A stretch of DNA of 53,977 nt from an uncultured Cytophagaceae bacterium (GCA_903933935.1 CAIZMB010000084.1:1-53977), one strand, 5' to 3'; shown: positions 1-9,760, counted from the stretch's first letter. Made by a program: numbers and translations. Notes: generated by a model from the letters alone, not told the origin.

Positions 1-23
1 TGTTTTATTTAAAATGAATTAAC

Positions 24-69
24 CCTGGATGAAATTAGGCTGAGGAAAGCCTAATCAGCTTAAACCAGG
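24..69 (+). promoter_or_regulatory. Nested hairpin upstream of the sigma-factor gene
   Basis: A perfect 8-bp inverted repeat (ATTAGGCT at 34-41 with AGCCTAAT at 48-55) lies inside an outer CCTGG/CCAGG pair (24-28 with 65-69). No T-run follows, so it does not look like a plus-strand terminator. It could be the end of an upstream unit or a structured leader for the sigma factor. The rest of 1-164 shows no gene. Confidence 0.35.
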
Positions 70-164
70 CGTTTATATTACTATTTTTAAATAAAATATA
101 AAACATCTTAGGGATTATTGCAACTTGTGGGACCTTACGGAAATTGTACTAGCTAGCTTACCTA

Positions 165-722
165 ATGATTTTAAATGAATTATCTGATACTGAATTATTG
201 TTGCTTGTAAAAACGGGTAATAATAAAGCGTTTGAGGTAATATATAGAAGGTATTGGAAGTTTATTTATGGTTTTGTATACCAGAACCTAGGGTCAAAAG
301 AAGATTCAGAAGAAATACTTCATGATTTGATGCTTAGTTTATGGAATAATCGAGAAGATAGTAAAATCGAAAATCTGAAAGTATACTTATTTATAGCAAG
401 CCGAAATTTAATTAATAAATCGCTTCGAAATCAAATCAATATCAGGAAGTTTAAAGAGTTTCAATTATTGAATCAAATAAATGAAACTAGCTCTACAGAA
501 GAGCTCATATTTTCAAAAGAGTTTGAGCAAAGACTCAATGAACTAATGTTGTCAATGCCAGAAAAAACCGCCTTAATATTTAGGTTGAGTAAAATCGATG
601 AAATGCCAGTTAAAAAGATTGCTGCCCAACTAGAATTATCAGAAAAAGCCGTTGAATATCACGTAACTAAATCTTTGAAATTTCTAAGGGAGAATTTTAA
701 GGATTTTTATTCAGCTAATTAA
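165..722 (+). CDS. ECF-type RNA polymerase sigma factor (FecI-like, SusC/D-associated)
   Basis: A 185-residue sigma-70 family factor of the extracytoplasmic-function class. Region 2 lies at about residues 20-70 (AFEVIYRRYWKFIYGF, then acidic SKEDSEEILHDLMLSLW). Region 4, a helix-turn-helix, is at about 125-178 (LPEKT-like SMPEKTALIF, then KKIAAQLELSEKAVEYHV). It should direct RNA polymerase to the downstream susCD genes once its FecR partner releases it. The FecR gene begins 1 base after its stop, so the two are surely co-transcribed. This length and arrangement are typical of Bacteroidota glycan loci. The inducing ligand cannot be read from sequence. Confidence 0.93.
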   Translation: MILNELSDTELLLLVKTGNNKAFEVIYRRYWKFIYGFVYQNLGSKEDSEEILHDLMLSLWNNREDSKIENLKVYLFIASRNLINKSLRNQINIRKFKEFQLLNQINETSSTEELIFSKEFEQRLNELMLSMPEKTALIFRLSKIDEMPVKKIAAQLELSEKAVEYHVTKSLKFLRENFKDFYSAN

Positions 723-723
723 A

Positions 724-1746
724 ATGAATACAATGAAAAAGAAGGAATTCGACAATCTATTGCAAAAATTTCAAAATGGTGATTGTACTCCTGAAGAAAT
801 TATTTTTTTGGAAGGAATAGTTAATGAAACCATTGTCACTCATTCTGAACTATCTATTTTTAAAGATGAAAAAGAGATGCAATCAGAAGAAGGTAGAATG
901 TGGAATAAGATTAATGACGCACTCTTTAATAAGTCTAAAATAAGAAATTTTAATAAGCATAACCGATGGGTTCAAATAACCATAGCTGCATGTTTGTTGC
1001 TCGTAGTTAGTTTTTCCATTTATCTATATTTTCCTGAATTTTTCCGAAGAAATGTAATTTCTGATAGTAGGGGTATGGAAACCCAAAATAATGCAAATAC
1101 CAATCAGACATTGACGCTTCCGGATGGTAGCAAAGTTGTGTTAGAAAAAAATTCAAGTATTATCGTTTCGGAAGATTTCGGAAAAGTCAACCGGACTGTA
1201 TTATTAAAAGGTAAGGCATTTTTCAAAGTAGTTAGAAACGAGAAAAAACCCTTCTTAGTTCGAATGGGAAATTTAGTCACTGAAGTTTTGGGGACTAGTT
1301 TTAAAGTGGGGGCAGATAATCAAAATAAATCCATAGAAGTAGCTGTGATTAGCGGAAAAGTTTCTGTTTATGCTACTTCAAAAAATGGCATTTCGAAAAA
1401 ATTAAATGGTGTTGTATTGACACCGAATTTGAAGGCTATTTATAACACTGAAAACCAAACGATTCAAGAAAGTATTGTTGAAACACCCCAATTATTACTC
1501 CCTAATCTTCAGAAGTCAGATTTTATATTTGATGAAATTCAATTTGGTGATTTAAGAGATCGATTAAAATTATTTTATGGAGTTGATATCATATTTGTAA
1601 ATAAAGAAATTGAAAAATGTCTATTTACAGGTGATTTAGGAGGCTTAGATTTATACAAGCAGCTAGACGTTGCATGCACATCCATTAGTGCCAAATATGA
1701 GGTACGTGGTTCTACAATTTTTGTTAATGGAAAGTCTTGTAAATAA
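724..1746 (+). CDS. FecR-family anti-sigma factor
   Basis: A 340-residue single-pass inner-membrane regulator. A cytoplasmic sigma-binding segment (about 1-78) is followed by a transmembrane helix at about 82-104 (WVQITIAACLLLVVSFSIYL). A periplasmic FecR domain covers about 125-225 (TLPDGSKVVLEKNSSI, then EVLGTSFKV), and a C-terminal DUF4974/STN-like domain about 265-336. The periplasmic part should contact the STN domain of the SusC-like protein encoded next. It thereby couples ligand transport to release of the ECF sigma factor just upstream. An alternative ATG lies 9 bases inside. Family membership is clear; the signal is unknown. Confidence 0.93.
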   Translation: MNTMKKKEFDNLLQKFQNGDCTPEEIIFLEGIVNETIVTHSELSIFKDEKEMQSEEGRMWNKINDALFNKSKIRNFNKHNRWVQITIAACLLLVVSFSIYLYFPEFFRRNVISDSRGMETQNNANTNQTLTLPDGSKVVLEKNSSIIVSEDFGKVNRTVLLKGKAFFKVVRNEKKPFLVRMGNLVTEVLGTSFKVGADNQNKSIEVAVISGKVSVYATSKNGISKKLNGVVLTPNLKAIYNTENQTIQESIVETPQLLLPNLQKSDFIFDEIQFGDLRDRLKLFYGVDIIFVNKEIEKCLFTGDLGGLDLYKQLDVACTSISAKYEVRGSTIFVNGKSCK

Positions 1747-1793
1747 AATATATAAATAAAAAAATGAATAGATCTTAAATTAAATTGAAAAAA

Positions 1794-1880
1794 GCCGAAG
1801 ATGTTGTCGCATCTCCGGCCAGAAGTTTTGCCAATAGTTGGTAAAACTAAGTTAATGATCGTAAAACCTTAACTATGTAA
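1794..1880 (+). promoter_or_regulatory. Structured leader with successive hairpins before susC
   Basis: Hairpin 1 pairs GCCGAAGATG (1794-1803) with CATCTCCGGC (1810-1819), with one mismatch. Hairpin 2 pairs AGTTTTGCCAA with TTGGTAAAACT across a TAG loop, about 1823-1847, with one G-T pair. A third weaker pair, AGTTAA/TTAACT, reaches about 1874, close to the susC start. The first hairpin is preceded by an A-run, so read on the minus strand it resembles a terminator. On plus it has no T-run. It may be a 5' untranslated regulatory RNA of the transporter gene. Confidence 0.5.
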
Positions 1881-1884
1881 AAGT

Positions 1885-4800
1885 ATGAACAAATCACATC
1901 TGTTTCCAAAATTGTTTTTGACAATTATGAAAATCACATTACAACAATTAATCATCTGTTTAGTTTTTTGCACTTTTTCTTATGCACACTCTGCTTATAG
2001 TCAATTTGATTTAAGTAAGACTGTTTCCTTACAAATGGAAAAAGCAGACATAAAAAAAGTGCTATCAACTATTGAAAAACAAGTCAATGTTAGATTTGTA
2101 TACAGTTCAAGTAATATTAATACGTCACAAGTGGTCACTATTAATGTGACTAAAAAACGACTTGATCAAGTATTGAATGAATTACTATTACCACTTTCCG
2201 TGGAGTATTTAGTAAAAGAAAATCGAATTATTCTTCGAAGTAATCAGGAAGTGGGCTCAAGTATACCTACCTTAAATCAACTTCAGTTGGTGGATAAGCC
2301 TATCACAGGAAAAGTAAAGGATGAAACAGGTCAAGGATTGCCTGGAGTAAATGTAAGTATAAAAGGAACTGCAAAAGGTACACAGACAGATTCGAATGGT
2401 AATTTTAGCTTAACGGTTCCTGATAACAATGCTTCTCTTTTGATATCTTTTGTAGGCTATACAAGCCAAGAAGTTTCAGTTGGCGATAAAAGCCAATTAG
2501 ATATTTCGCTTAAACCTGATGTCACAGCTTTGGCTGAAGTGGTGGTTGTGGGCTATGGAAGTACACAAAAAGTAAATTTAACAGGGGCTATATCAACCAT
2601 CAAGTTTGATGAAAAATTAAATAATAGACCATTGACTAATTCATCACAAGCATTGGGAGGAACAGCTTCAGGAGTTTGGGTAAGTCAAAACTCTGGAAAG
2701 CCAGGGGGCGATGGATCGCAAATACGAGTTCGAGGATGGGGTACTTTAAATAATTCAAATCCTTTAATTATTGTGGATGGAGTTGAAGGAACATTTGACC
2801 AATTAAATCCTTCTGACATTGAATCAATTTCTGTGTTGAAAGACGCGGCTAGTGCAGCAATTTTCGGATCGAAAGCGGCGAATGGAGTTGTTTTAATCAC
2901 CACTAAAATGGGGAAAAACAATGAGAAAATGGAAGTAAATGTGAATTCGTATGTAGGAGTACAGACCCTTGGTATGAGGTATAAGACGATAAGCAATAGT
3001 GCCGATAACATGGAACTAAGTAATAGGGCACTGGTAAATGATGGAGCTAGTCCACTGTATTCACCTGATTTAATCAATGCATTTAGAACGAGTACTGATA
3101 ATTTTAAATACCCAAATACGAATTGGTTTTCAGAGCTTTTTAAGCCTGCGAGGATTCAAGAACACAATGTGTCTATCCGCGGGGGATCTGCTCAAACTAC
3201 CACATTTTTATCATTTAATTACTTGAATCAAGAAGGAATGGTGGTAAATACGAACTCGCAGCGTTTTAGTTTAAGGGCTAATTTAGATTCTAAAATCAAT
3301 AATTGGTTGAAAATTAGCGGTCGAGTTAGTTACATCAATCGTCTTTCCAAGGAACCTTATGCTGATGTAACTTATGGATCTTTAGGGCGTGTATTTGAAA
3401 TGTTGAGCGGAGCTTCACCATTTATTGCACCTTACGCCAGAGATGGGCGCTTCGGATCGGTTCAAGCGACTAATAGTAATGGAGCATTATTATATGACAA
3501 CAGAAACCCTTTAATTGACGCTGCAAATGGGCAAACATCATCACAAGAGAATTTGTTATCTATTAATGCAACGGCAGAAGTAAATTTTACAAAGCATTTA
3601 TCAGTAAAAACAACATTTGCAGCTAATGGTACATGGAATTTAGTGGATCGCTACAATTCGAGTGTTTTTGGATACACGGATTCTGGAATTGAAACGATTA
3701 CCAAAAATTTCAATAGGGAGGGTTTAGAAATAAATAGAGGAAATATTTCTGGTTTCAATACAAACCTCTTTAGCACATTAAATTACAGCAATACGTTCAA
3801 CAAGGTTCATGATGTTTCTGCCATTGCTGGTACTCAAATTGAATCCAATAAAATTCAAACTTTATATGCAAGAAGAAGCAGTCCACCAAAAGAAGGTTTA
3901 ACTCAGGTAGATGCTGGTACATCTGGTATTCAAGGTTCTGGTAATATGAATGCTTTGCGCATACTATCTTATTTCGGTCGGTTGAATTATGCATTTAATC
4001 AGAAATATTTGTTTGAAGCTAATTTTAGAGCAGATGCTTCTTCCAGATTTAAAGATGGGAATCGATGGGGTTATTTCCCAGGATTTTCAGCGGGATGGCG
4101 TGTTTCAGATGAAGAATTTTTGAAAAACTCTGAAGTAATATCAAATTTAAAATTAAGAGCTTCTTGGGGCAGATTGGGAAATCAAAATATATCAGATTAT
4201 TGGCCCTACCTAACTATTATTAACCAAAATAATGCCTTGAGTTATAATTATGGGGGTAAGTTAGCTCCAGGTGCAGCTATAACCAATTTAATTGATGAGA
4301 ACATTTCTTGGGAAAAGACTTCTACAACGGATATTGGAATTGAGATGTCTTTTTTAAAGAATAAAATTTCTATTGAAGCTGATTACTTTACAAAGAAGAC
4401 GGAAGATATCTTAGTCCAGCTCCCTATCCCCTTAGTTTTAGGTGGATTGAACTCTCCATTTGAAAATAAAGGAGAAATGACTAACAATGGTGTTGAATTG
4501 ATTTTGAATTACAACAATCAGGTATTAGATCGTAATAAACTAGGTTTTAATATGGGTTTAAACGTTACCTATATTGACAATATGGTTACTAAGTTTGGTA
4601 CATCTAGGTCGCCAGATCAACTTTATTTGATTCGAGAAGGGTATTCATATAGAGAATTGTATGGTTACAAAGTTGTAGGAATATACCAAACTGATCAAGA
4701 AGCATCTGAGCATATGTTTGCTAATGGATTCAAGCCGAAGGCTGGTAACCTTAAATTTGAAGATTTAAATAATGATGGGAAATTGGGATTTGAAGATAAA

Positions 4801-5301
4801 CAGTCCATAGGTAATACGATTCCTAAAGTTACGTTTGGTATATCTCCATCTTTTAAATTTAAAGGATTCGATTTGAATATTTTGATGCAGGGTATTTTAG
4901 GAGTAAACATGTTTAATCAAAACAATTTCACTAACCTGACCTATGAAAATAGGGTAGTTGGTGAGCGCTGGCTAAATTCATGGACACCTACCAATACAAA
5001 TACTAATATCCCAATGGCAAGATTTGATAATTCTTGGAATAATTCTCAATCTTCATTTTGGGTAAATAAAGTAGACTTTGTCAAGTTGAAAAATATTCAA
5101 TTAGGGTATAGCGTGCCTGAAAGAATTTCCAATAAATATGGATTGAAAAAGGCTTACATATATATAAATGCTCAAAATATGTATACGCTGGTTAGTAATG
5201 AATTTGATGGGTATGATCCTGAGAAGAATACGTTTGATTCCAGTGTAAATCAATACCCAGTTCCAAGGATCGTTACTTTAGGCGTTAATTTAAACTTTTA
5301 A
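1885..5301 (+). CDS. SusC/RagA-family TonB-linked outer-membrane transporter with STN domain
   Basis: An 1138-residue outer-membrane active transporter. A signal peptide ends near residue 40 (SAYSQ). An STN signalling domain covers about 47-118, and a carboxypeptidase-regulatory-like beta domain about 139-210 (ITGKVKDETGQGLPGVNVSIKG). Next come a TonB-box-like EVVVVGYG (218-225), a plug with IRVRGWGTLNNSNPLIIVDG, and a C-terminal barrel ending in aromatic GVNLNF. The STN domain marks it as a trans-envelope regulator partner for the FecR/FecI pair directly upstream. It should import oligosaccharide with the SusD protein encoded 4 bases downstream. A second in-frame ATG at 1927 gives a more ordinary signal-peptide length. 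Confidence 0.96.
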   Translation: MNKSHLFPKLFLTIMKITLQQLIICLVFCTFSYAHSAYSQFDLSKTVSLQMEKADIKKVLSTIEKQVNVRFVYSSSNINTSQVVTINVTKKRLDQVLNELLLPLSVEYLVKENRIILRSNQEVGSSIPTLNQLQLVDKPITGKVKDETGQGLPGVNVSIKGTAKGTQTDSNGNFSLTVPDNNASLLISFVGYTSQEVSVGDKSQLDISLKPDVTALAEVVVVGYGSTQKVNLTGAISTIKFDEKLNNRPLTNSSQALGGTASGVWVSQNSGKPGGDGSQIRVRGWGTLNNSNPLIIVDGVEGTFDQLNPSDIESISVLKDAASAAIFGSKAANGVVLITTKMGKNNEKMEVNVNSYVGVQTLGMRYKTISNSADNMELSNRALVNDGASPLYSPDLINAFRTSTDNFKYPNTNWFSELFKPARIQEHNVSIRGGSAQTTTFLSFNYLNQEGMVVNTNSQRFSLRANLDSKINNWLKISGRVSYINRLSKEPYADVTYGSLGRVFEMLSGASPFIAPYARDGRFGSVQATNSNGALLYDNRNPLIDAANGQTSSQENLLSINATAEVNFTKHLSVKTTFAANGTWNLVDRYNSSVFGYTDSGIETITKNFNREGLEINRGNISGFNTNLFSTLNYSNTFNKVHDVSAIAGTQIESNKIQTLYARRSSPPKEGLTQVDAGTSGIQGSGNMNALRILSYFGRLNYAFNQKYLFEANFRADASSRFKDGNRWGYFPGFSAGWRVSDEEFLKNSEVISNLKLRASWGRLGNQNISDYWPYLTIINQNNALSYNYGGKLAPGAAITNLIDENISWEKTSTTDIGIEMSFLKNKISIEADYFTKKTEDILVQLPIPLVLGGLNSPFENKGEMTNNGVELILNYNNQVLDRNKLGFNMGLNVTYIDNMVTKFGTSRSPDQLYLIREGYSYRELYGYKVVGIYQTDQEASEHMFANGFKPKAGNLKFEDLNNDGKLGFEDKQSIGNTIPKVTFGISPSFKFKGFDLNILMQGILGVNMFNQNNFTNLTYENRVVGERWLNSWTPTNTNTNIPMARFDNSWNNSQSSFWVNKVDFVKLKNIQLGYSVPERISNKYGLKKAYIYINAQNMYTLVSNEFDGYDPEKNTFDSSVNQYPVPRIVTLGVNLNF

Positions 5302-5305
5302 GATC

Positions 5306-6859
5306 ATGAAAAAAATATATATAAACTTATGTTTGTTTTTAGTAAGCTTGTGTTTTAGTTGTTCTGATCAATACTTGGAAATTTTTCCAGAAGACAAGAT
5401 TACAACAGCTAACTTTCCTCAAAATGAGGCGGATATTAAGCTTGCACTAAATGGCGCTTATGCCTTATTAAGAGAATCATCTATTTATAATGAGGGGTTA
5501 TTTGGCTTTGGTGTTTTGGATGGAGCCACTCCAAATGCCTTTAATTGGGGTAATTTAATAATTACTAAAATGGGAAATGGGCAGTTGGCATCAACTGATA
5601 CGGAAATTATTACTTTTCGTTGGACCAGATGTTACGCGATTATTTTTAGGGCTAATTATTTATTGAAAGCTCTAGATCAAGTTAAATTAACTGATGCGGC
5701 CAAGAATATTTATAAGGGGGAAGCTCATTTTTTAAGAGGTTTAGCTTATTCATTATTGGCTGATGCTTATGGTGGTGTACCACTTGCGAACAGTGCTTTA
5801 ACTACAGATGAAGCACGCGTGATTACAAGAGCATCTAAAGAAGCAACTTGGGATCAAGTGATTTCAGATTATGATGTTGCTATTCAAAACTTAGGTGTTA
5901 AGGCGCCAGAGATAGGAAGAGCTGATAAAGGTTCGGCAATGGGTTTAAAAATGAGAGCTTATTTGTTTCAAAATAAATATGACAAAGTGCTAGAGGTGTC
6001 CCAGCAAATTGAAGCATTGAATAAGTATTCATTGTATCCTAGTTATGAGGGTTTATTCAAACAAGAAAATGAGAATAATTCTGAAGTAATTTTTGATATT
6101 CAATATATTTCAGGCGAAAATTCACAAGGTTCCTTTATTGATCAATATTGCGGAACAGGAACGGGTAGCTTTACACGCGGGTCTAGGTATGTGCCTACAG
6201 ATAATCTAGTGGATGCGTATGAAACCATAGATGGTAGTCCAGTTAATGCAGCTGATAAGTTTAAAAATAGGGATCCTCGTTTAGAATTCACCATTGTTAT
6301 TCCAGGTTCATATATTTTGGGTTTCCGCTTTCCTAACTACATTTACGCTGGTGGAGCATTCAACCATCCTGGGAACAGATTAAAGCATCTAAGTACCCGT
6401 AAATATCGAGAAAACCAAATGGCGAACTTGCCTACTTCTGGTCAGTCATCTATCAATAACATTGTGTTACGTTATGCGGATGTATTATTGGCAAAAGCAG
6501 AGGCTATGATTGAATTGAATAAGAATATAGATGATGCAATCGATATAATTAATCGAATTAGAACTGAAAGAAAGGACGTAAAAATCACAAAGATTCCAAA
6601 GGGATTATCGCAGGTGGAAGCTCGGGATCGTCTTAGAAAAGAAAGGCGTATTGAATTTGCTTTAGAAGGTTTATATTGGTCTGATATAAGACGATGGAAT
6701 ATCGGGAAAGATATTTATCCGATAGTAATTAAGGATCATTTAGGGGGGGTCATTGAAACTAAATTTCCCACTGGTTATTTAGATTATTATAATTTATTAC
6801 CTATTCCGGTAAGTGAGTTATCTCTTAATCCCAAGTTAGTTCAAAATCCTAAATGGTAA
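5306..6859 (+). CDS. SusD/RagB-family glycan-binding outer-membrane lipoprotein
   Basis: A 517-residue SusD-like protein. The N-terminus has a signal peptide and lipobox-like Cys at residue 19 (CFSCSDQYLE). The body has the TPR-rich SusD fold, with NGAYALLRESS near the start and the typical RADVLLAKAEA-like stretch (RYADVLLAKAEAMIEL). RKERRIEFALEGLYWSDIRRW and the closing LPIPVSELSLNPKLVQNP motif are also typical. It caps the SusC barrel and binds substrate at the cell surface. It is only 4 bases from susC and clearly in the same transcript. Ligand specificity is not readable; the sulfatases downstream suggest a sulfated glycan. Confidence 0.95.
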   Translation: MKKIYINLCLFLVSLCFSCSDQYLEIFPEDKITTANFPQNEADIKLALNGAYALLRESSIYNEGLFGFGVLDGATPNAFNWGNLIITKMGNGQLASTDTEIITFRWTRCYAIIFRANYLLKALDQVKLTDAAKNIYKGEAHFLRGLAYSLLADAYGGVPLANSALTTDEARVITRASKEATWDQVISDYDVAIQNLGVKAPEIGRADKGSAMGLKMRAYLFQNKYDKVLEVSQQIEALNKYSLYPSYEGLFKQENENNSEVIFDIQYISGENSQGSFIDQYCGTGTGSFTRGSRYVPTDNLVDAYETIDGSPVNAADKFKNRDPRLEFTIVIPGSYILGFRFPNYIYAGGAFNHPGNRLKHLSTRKYRENQMANLPTSGQSSINNIVLRYADVLLAKAEAMIELNKNIDDAIDIINRIRTERKDVKITKIPKGLSQVEARDRLRKERRIEFALEGLYWSDIRRWNIGKDIYPIVIKDHLGGVIETKFPTGYLDYYNLLPIPVSELSLNPKLVQNPKW

Positions 6860-6904
6860 AGGATCTTTTAGGATTGATTTTAATTATTTATTTAAAGTGA
6901 AATA

Positions 6905-6936
6905 AATCGGGAAGTGTCCAAATGGCCTTCCCGATT
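6905..6936 (+). terminator. Hairpin after susD
   Basis: A perfect 10-bp stem, AATCGGGAAG (6905-6914) with CTTCCCGATT (6927-6936), in the 162-bp gap between susD and the first sulfatase. There is no immediate T-run (a short AATTTTT follows about 10 bases later). It may be a partial terminator or an mRNA-stabilising structure that sets susCD apart from the sulfatase genes, rather than a full stop. Confidence 0.5.
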
Positions 6937-7021
6937 CATATTCAAATTTTTAAAGTATATTTTAATTGCTTTTTGAGAATAATTTGATTCAATCTATTTT
7001 GTTAATTAAAATTTATAGCAA

Positions 7022-8368
7022 ATGAAAAAAGGCATTTTAGCTATTTTTATATGGTGTTTAAGTAGTTGTTTTTTATTGGCACAAAATAGGAAACCTAACG
7101 TACTCATTATCCTTACAGATGATTTAGGCTATCACGATGTTTCCTATTATGACAATAAAGATTTAAGTACACCTAATATTGATCATTTGAGAAGGGATGG
7201 AATGAGGTTCGATTATTTCTATTCGAATTCACCTGTATGTGCACCTACAAGAGCTTCATTAATGTCAGGTAGATACCCTGATTTTGTGGGTGTTCCTGGC
7301 TTAATTCGCTATAACAAAGAAAATAACTGGGGTTATCTTAATCCAAGTACTATTTTATTGCCTAAAGTCTTAAAAAAAGCTGGATATCACACTGCTCATA
7401 TAGGTAAATGGAATTTAGGCTTAGAATCGCCCAATCTCCCCAATGAAAAAGGGTTTGATTTTTTCCATGGTTGGCTTGAAGATATGATGGAAGATTATTT
7501 GACGCATCTTCGCCATGGCATTAATTTCATGCGATTAAATGATCAGAAAATTGAGCCAGTAGGACATGCTACCGATTTGTTTACACAATGGTCTGTGGAT
7601 TATATTCAAAAACAAGCTCAAAGTAATCAACCATTTTTTCTTTATTTAGCCTATAATGCGCCTCATTTTCCTGTTCAGCCTCCTAAGGAATGGTTGGATA
7701 AAGTATTAATGAAAAACCCAGGAATTAATGAAAAGAGGGCTAAGCTAGTGGCATTAATTGAGCACTTAGATGATGGGATAGGTAAGGTGGTTGATGCATT
7801 AAAGAAATCAGGTCAATATGAAAATACGATCATAGTTTTCACTTCAGATAATGGAGGCCACTTGCCAGATTTAGCAAATAATGGCCCAGTTAGAGATGGA
7901 AAACAAAGTATGTATGAAGGAGGATTGAGAGTTCCAACTGTAATTAGTTGGCCAAATAAGATTGCAAAAGGCTCAAATTCTTCTCTTGTTAATTTGTCTA
8001 TGGATATTTATCCAACCATTCTTGAATTAGTAGGTACAACTTTTTCTCACAAAATAGAAGGAAGAAGTTTTGCAAATACGCTTTTGAATAAGGGAAATGA
8101 ACAACAAGAACGTCCCATTTATTTTACAAGAAGAGAGGGTGGAATTCAATATGGAGGGAAAGCGTATCACGCTATTCGCTTGGGAGATTGGAAGTTATTA
8201 CAAAACTCTCCTTTCTTGCCTTATGAATTATATAACTTAAAAAATGATCCACTCGAGAAGAATAATTTGGTTGAATCAAACCCTGAAATGACAAAAAAAT
8301 TAAACAATTTATTAATGACATTCATCCAAGAAGGAGGAAGAGTTCCATGGCAAAAACCATTAAAATAA
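7022..8368 (+). CDS. Formylglycine-dependent sulfatase (arylsulfatase A-like)
   Basis: A 448-residue family S1-type sulfatase with a signal peptide (to about residue 21). It hydrolyses sulfate esters. The metal-binding start NVLIILTDDLGYHDVSYYD supplies the paired Asp residues (D33, D34). The sulfatase signature CAPTRASLMSGRYP puts the formylglycine-forming Cys at 73, Pro at 75 and Arg at 77. HIGKWNLG and FTSDNGGH supply further catalytic and calcium ligands. Being a Cys-type enzyme it needs a maturation enzyme (FGE or anSME), which is not in this window. It is followed after 6 bases by a second sulfatase. Substrate unknown; probably periplasmic. Confidence 0.95.
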   Translation: MKKGILAIFIWCLSSCFLLAQNRKPNVLIILTDDLGYHDVSYYDNKDLSTPNIDHLRRDGMRFDYFYSNSPVCAPTRASLMSGRYPDFVGVPGLIRYNKENNWGYLNPSTILLPKVLKKAGYHTAHIGKWNLGLESPNLPNEKGFDFFHGWLEDMMEDYLTHLRHGINFMRLNDQKIEPVGHATDLFTQWSVDYIQKQAQSNQPFFLYLAYNAPHFPVQPPKEWLDKVLMKNPGINEKRAKLVALIEHLDDGIGKVVDALKKSGQYENTIIVFTSDNGGHLPDLANNGPVRDGKQSMYEGGLRVPTVISWPNKIAKGSNSSLVNLSMDIYPTILELVGTTFSHKIEGRSFANTLLNKGNEQQERPIYFTRREGGIQYGGKAYHAIRLGDWKLLQNSPFLPYELYNLKNDPLEKNNLVESNPEMTKKLNNLLMTFIQEGGRVPWQKPLK

Positions 8369-8374
8369 TCTATT

Positions 8375-9760
8375 ATGAAACTTAAATTATTTATTGCCGC
8401 ATTATGCGTTTTGACTAGTTTTCGGTCAACAGCACAAACTTCAAAAAAACGGAAACCCAACTTTATCGTCATATATACAGATGATTTAGGCTATGGGGAT
8501 TTAGGAACGTTTGGTAATCCGGTCATAAAAACGCCTAATTTAGACCGAATGGCCTATGAAGGTCAAAAATGGACTAATTTCTATGTAGCTGCTAATGTTT
8601 GTACTCCTTCAAGAGCCGCTTTAATGACTGGGAAATTACCAGTAAGGATAGGAATGGAAAGTTATAAACGTAGGGTTTTATTCCCCGATTCAAAAGGTGG
8701 ATTACCTGAATCTGAATTAACCATTGCTGAAATATTAAAAGCAAATAACTATCAAACTGCATTAGTAGGTAAATGGCATTTGGGTCATTTAAAACAGTTT
8801 GCACCTAATAATAATGGATTTGATTATTATTTTGGAATACCTTATTCAAATGACATGGACCGAAAAGGGGGTATGACTCGTGAAGATATGTTTACGCCAA
8901 ATTTTCAGGATTTCAACGTTCCACTCATGAGAAATTCAGAAATAATAGAAAGACCAGCAAATCAAAATAAGATCACACAAAGGTATACGGAGGAATCTGT
9001 TGATTTTATCAAAAGAAATAAAGAGAAACCATTTTTTCTTTATTTGGCACATTCAATGCCACATGTACCACTATTTGCAGGCAAAGATTTCAAAGGGAAA
9101 AGTATTAGAGGTTTGTATGGGGATATAATTGAAGAGCTTGATTGGAGCGTTGGAAAAGTATTAGAAACATTAAGGGAGTTGCATTTGGATGAAAACACGT
9201 ATGTGATTTTTACTTCTGATAATGGTCCTTGGAAGTTATTTAATGAACAAGGAGGTTCTTCGGGATTATTGTTTGGTGCTAAGGGAACGAGCTATGAAGG
9301 TGGAATGCGCGTTCCATTTATCGTTTGGTCGCCTACTAATATTAAACCAAGGGTTGAGATGAAGATGGGTAGTACCTTAGATATATTGCCAACTCTTTGT
9401 AGTATAGCAAACATCGATATTCCTTCTCAAGTTAAAACAGATGGATATGATTTAAGTCCATTAATGGTACAAAATAAAGATGTAAATCCTAGAAATGAGA
9501 TGTTTTTTTACCACGCTACTGATTTATTTGCCGCTCGCTTAGGTGATTATAAATTATATTATTTGAAAAATAATCCCATTGGCTATCCAGAGAAAATTGA
9601 AAAATTAGAAAAACCTGTACTTTTCAATCTATCTGTAGACCCTTCAGAGCAATATGATATTTATGGTAAAAATGAAAAAATTGTCAATGAAATAAATGAA
9701 TTAGTTCGAAAGCATAAAGAAGGCGTGATTCCTGTGAAAAGTAATCTTGAAGATTTATGA
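8375..9760 (+). CDS. Second formylglycine-dependent sulfatase
   Basis: A 461-residue S1-type sulfatase, divergent from its upstream neighbour but with the same architecture. It has a signal peptide ending near STAQ (residue 21), Asp pair in VIYTDDLGYGDLG, and signature CTPSRAALMTGKLP with formylglycine Cys76, Pro78 and Arg80. GKWHLGH and FTSDNGPW follow. Two sulfatases in one locus usually act on different sulfate positions of one polymer, or on different residues. It lies 6 bases after the first sulfatase, and its stop overlaps the start of a small ORF (ATGA), so the three genes form one transcript. Exact substrate cannot be inferred. Confidence 0.95.
   Translation: MKLKLFIAALCVLTSFRSTAQTSKKRKPNFIVIYTDDLGYGDLGTFGNPVIKTPNLDRMAYEGQKWTNFYVAANVCTPSRAALMTGKLPVRIGMESYKRRVLFPDSKGGLPESELTIAEILKANNYQTALVGKWHLGHLKQFAPNNNGFDYYFGIPYSNDMDRKGGMTREDMFTPNFQDFNVPLMRNSEIIERPANQNKITQRYTEESVDFIKRNKEKPFFLYLAHSMPHVPLFAGKDFKGKSIRGLYGDIIEELDWSVGKVLETLRELHLDENTYVIFTSDNGPWKLFNEQGGSSGLLFGAKGTSYEGGMRVPFIVWSPTNIKPRVEMKMGSTLDILPTLCSIANIDIPSQVKTDGYDLSPLMVQNKDVNPRNEMFFYHATDLFAARLGDYKLYYLKNNPIGYPEKIEKLEKPVLFNLSVDPSEQYDIYGKNEKIVNEINELVRKHKEGVIPVKSNLEDL

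Noticed and set aside
2685-3077. 130-residue minus-strand frame within susC
   Set aside because: It lies opposite the conserved plug domain of SusC and shows no family features of its own.
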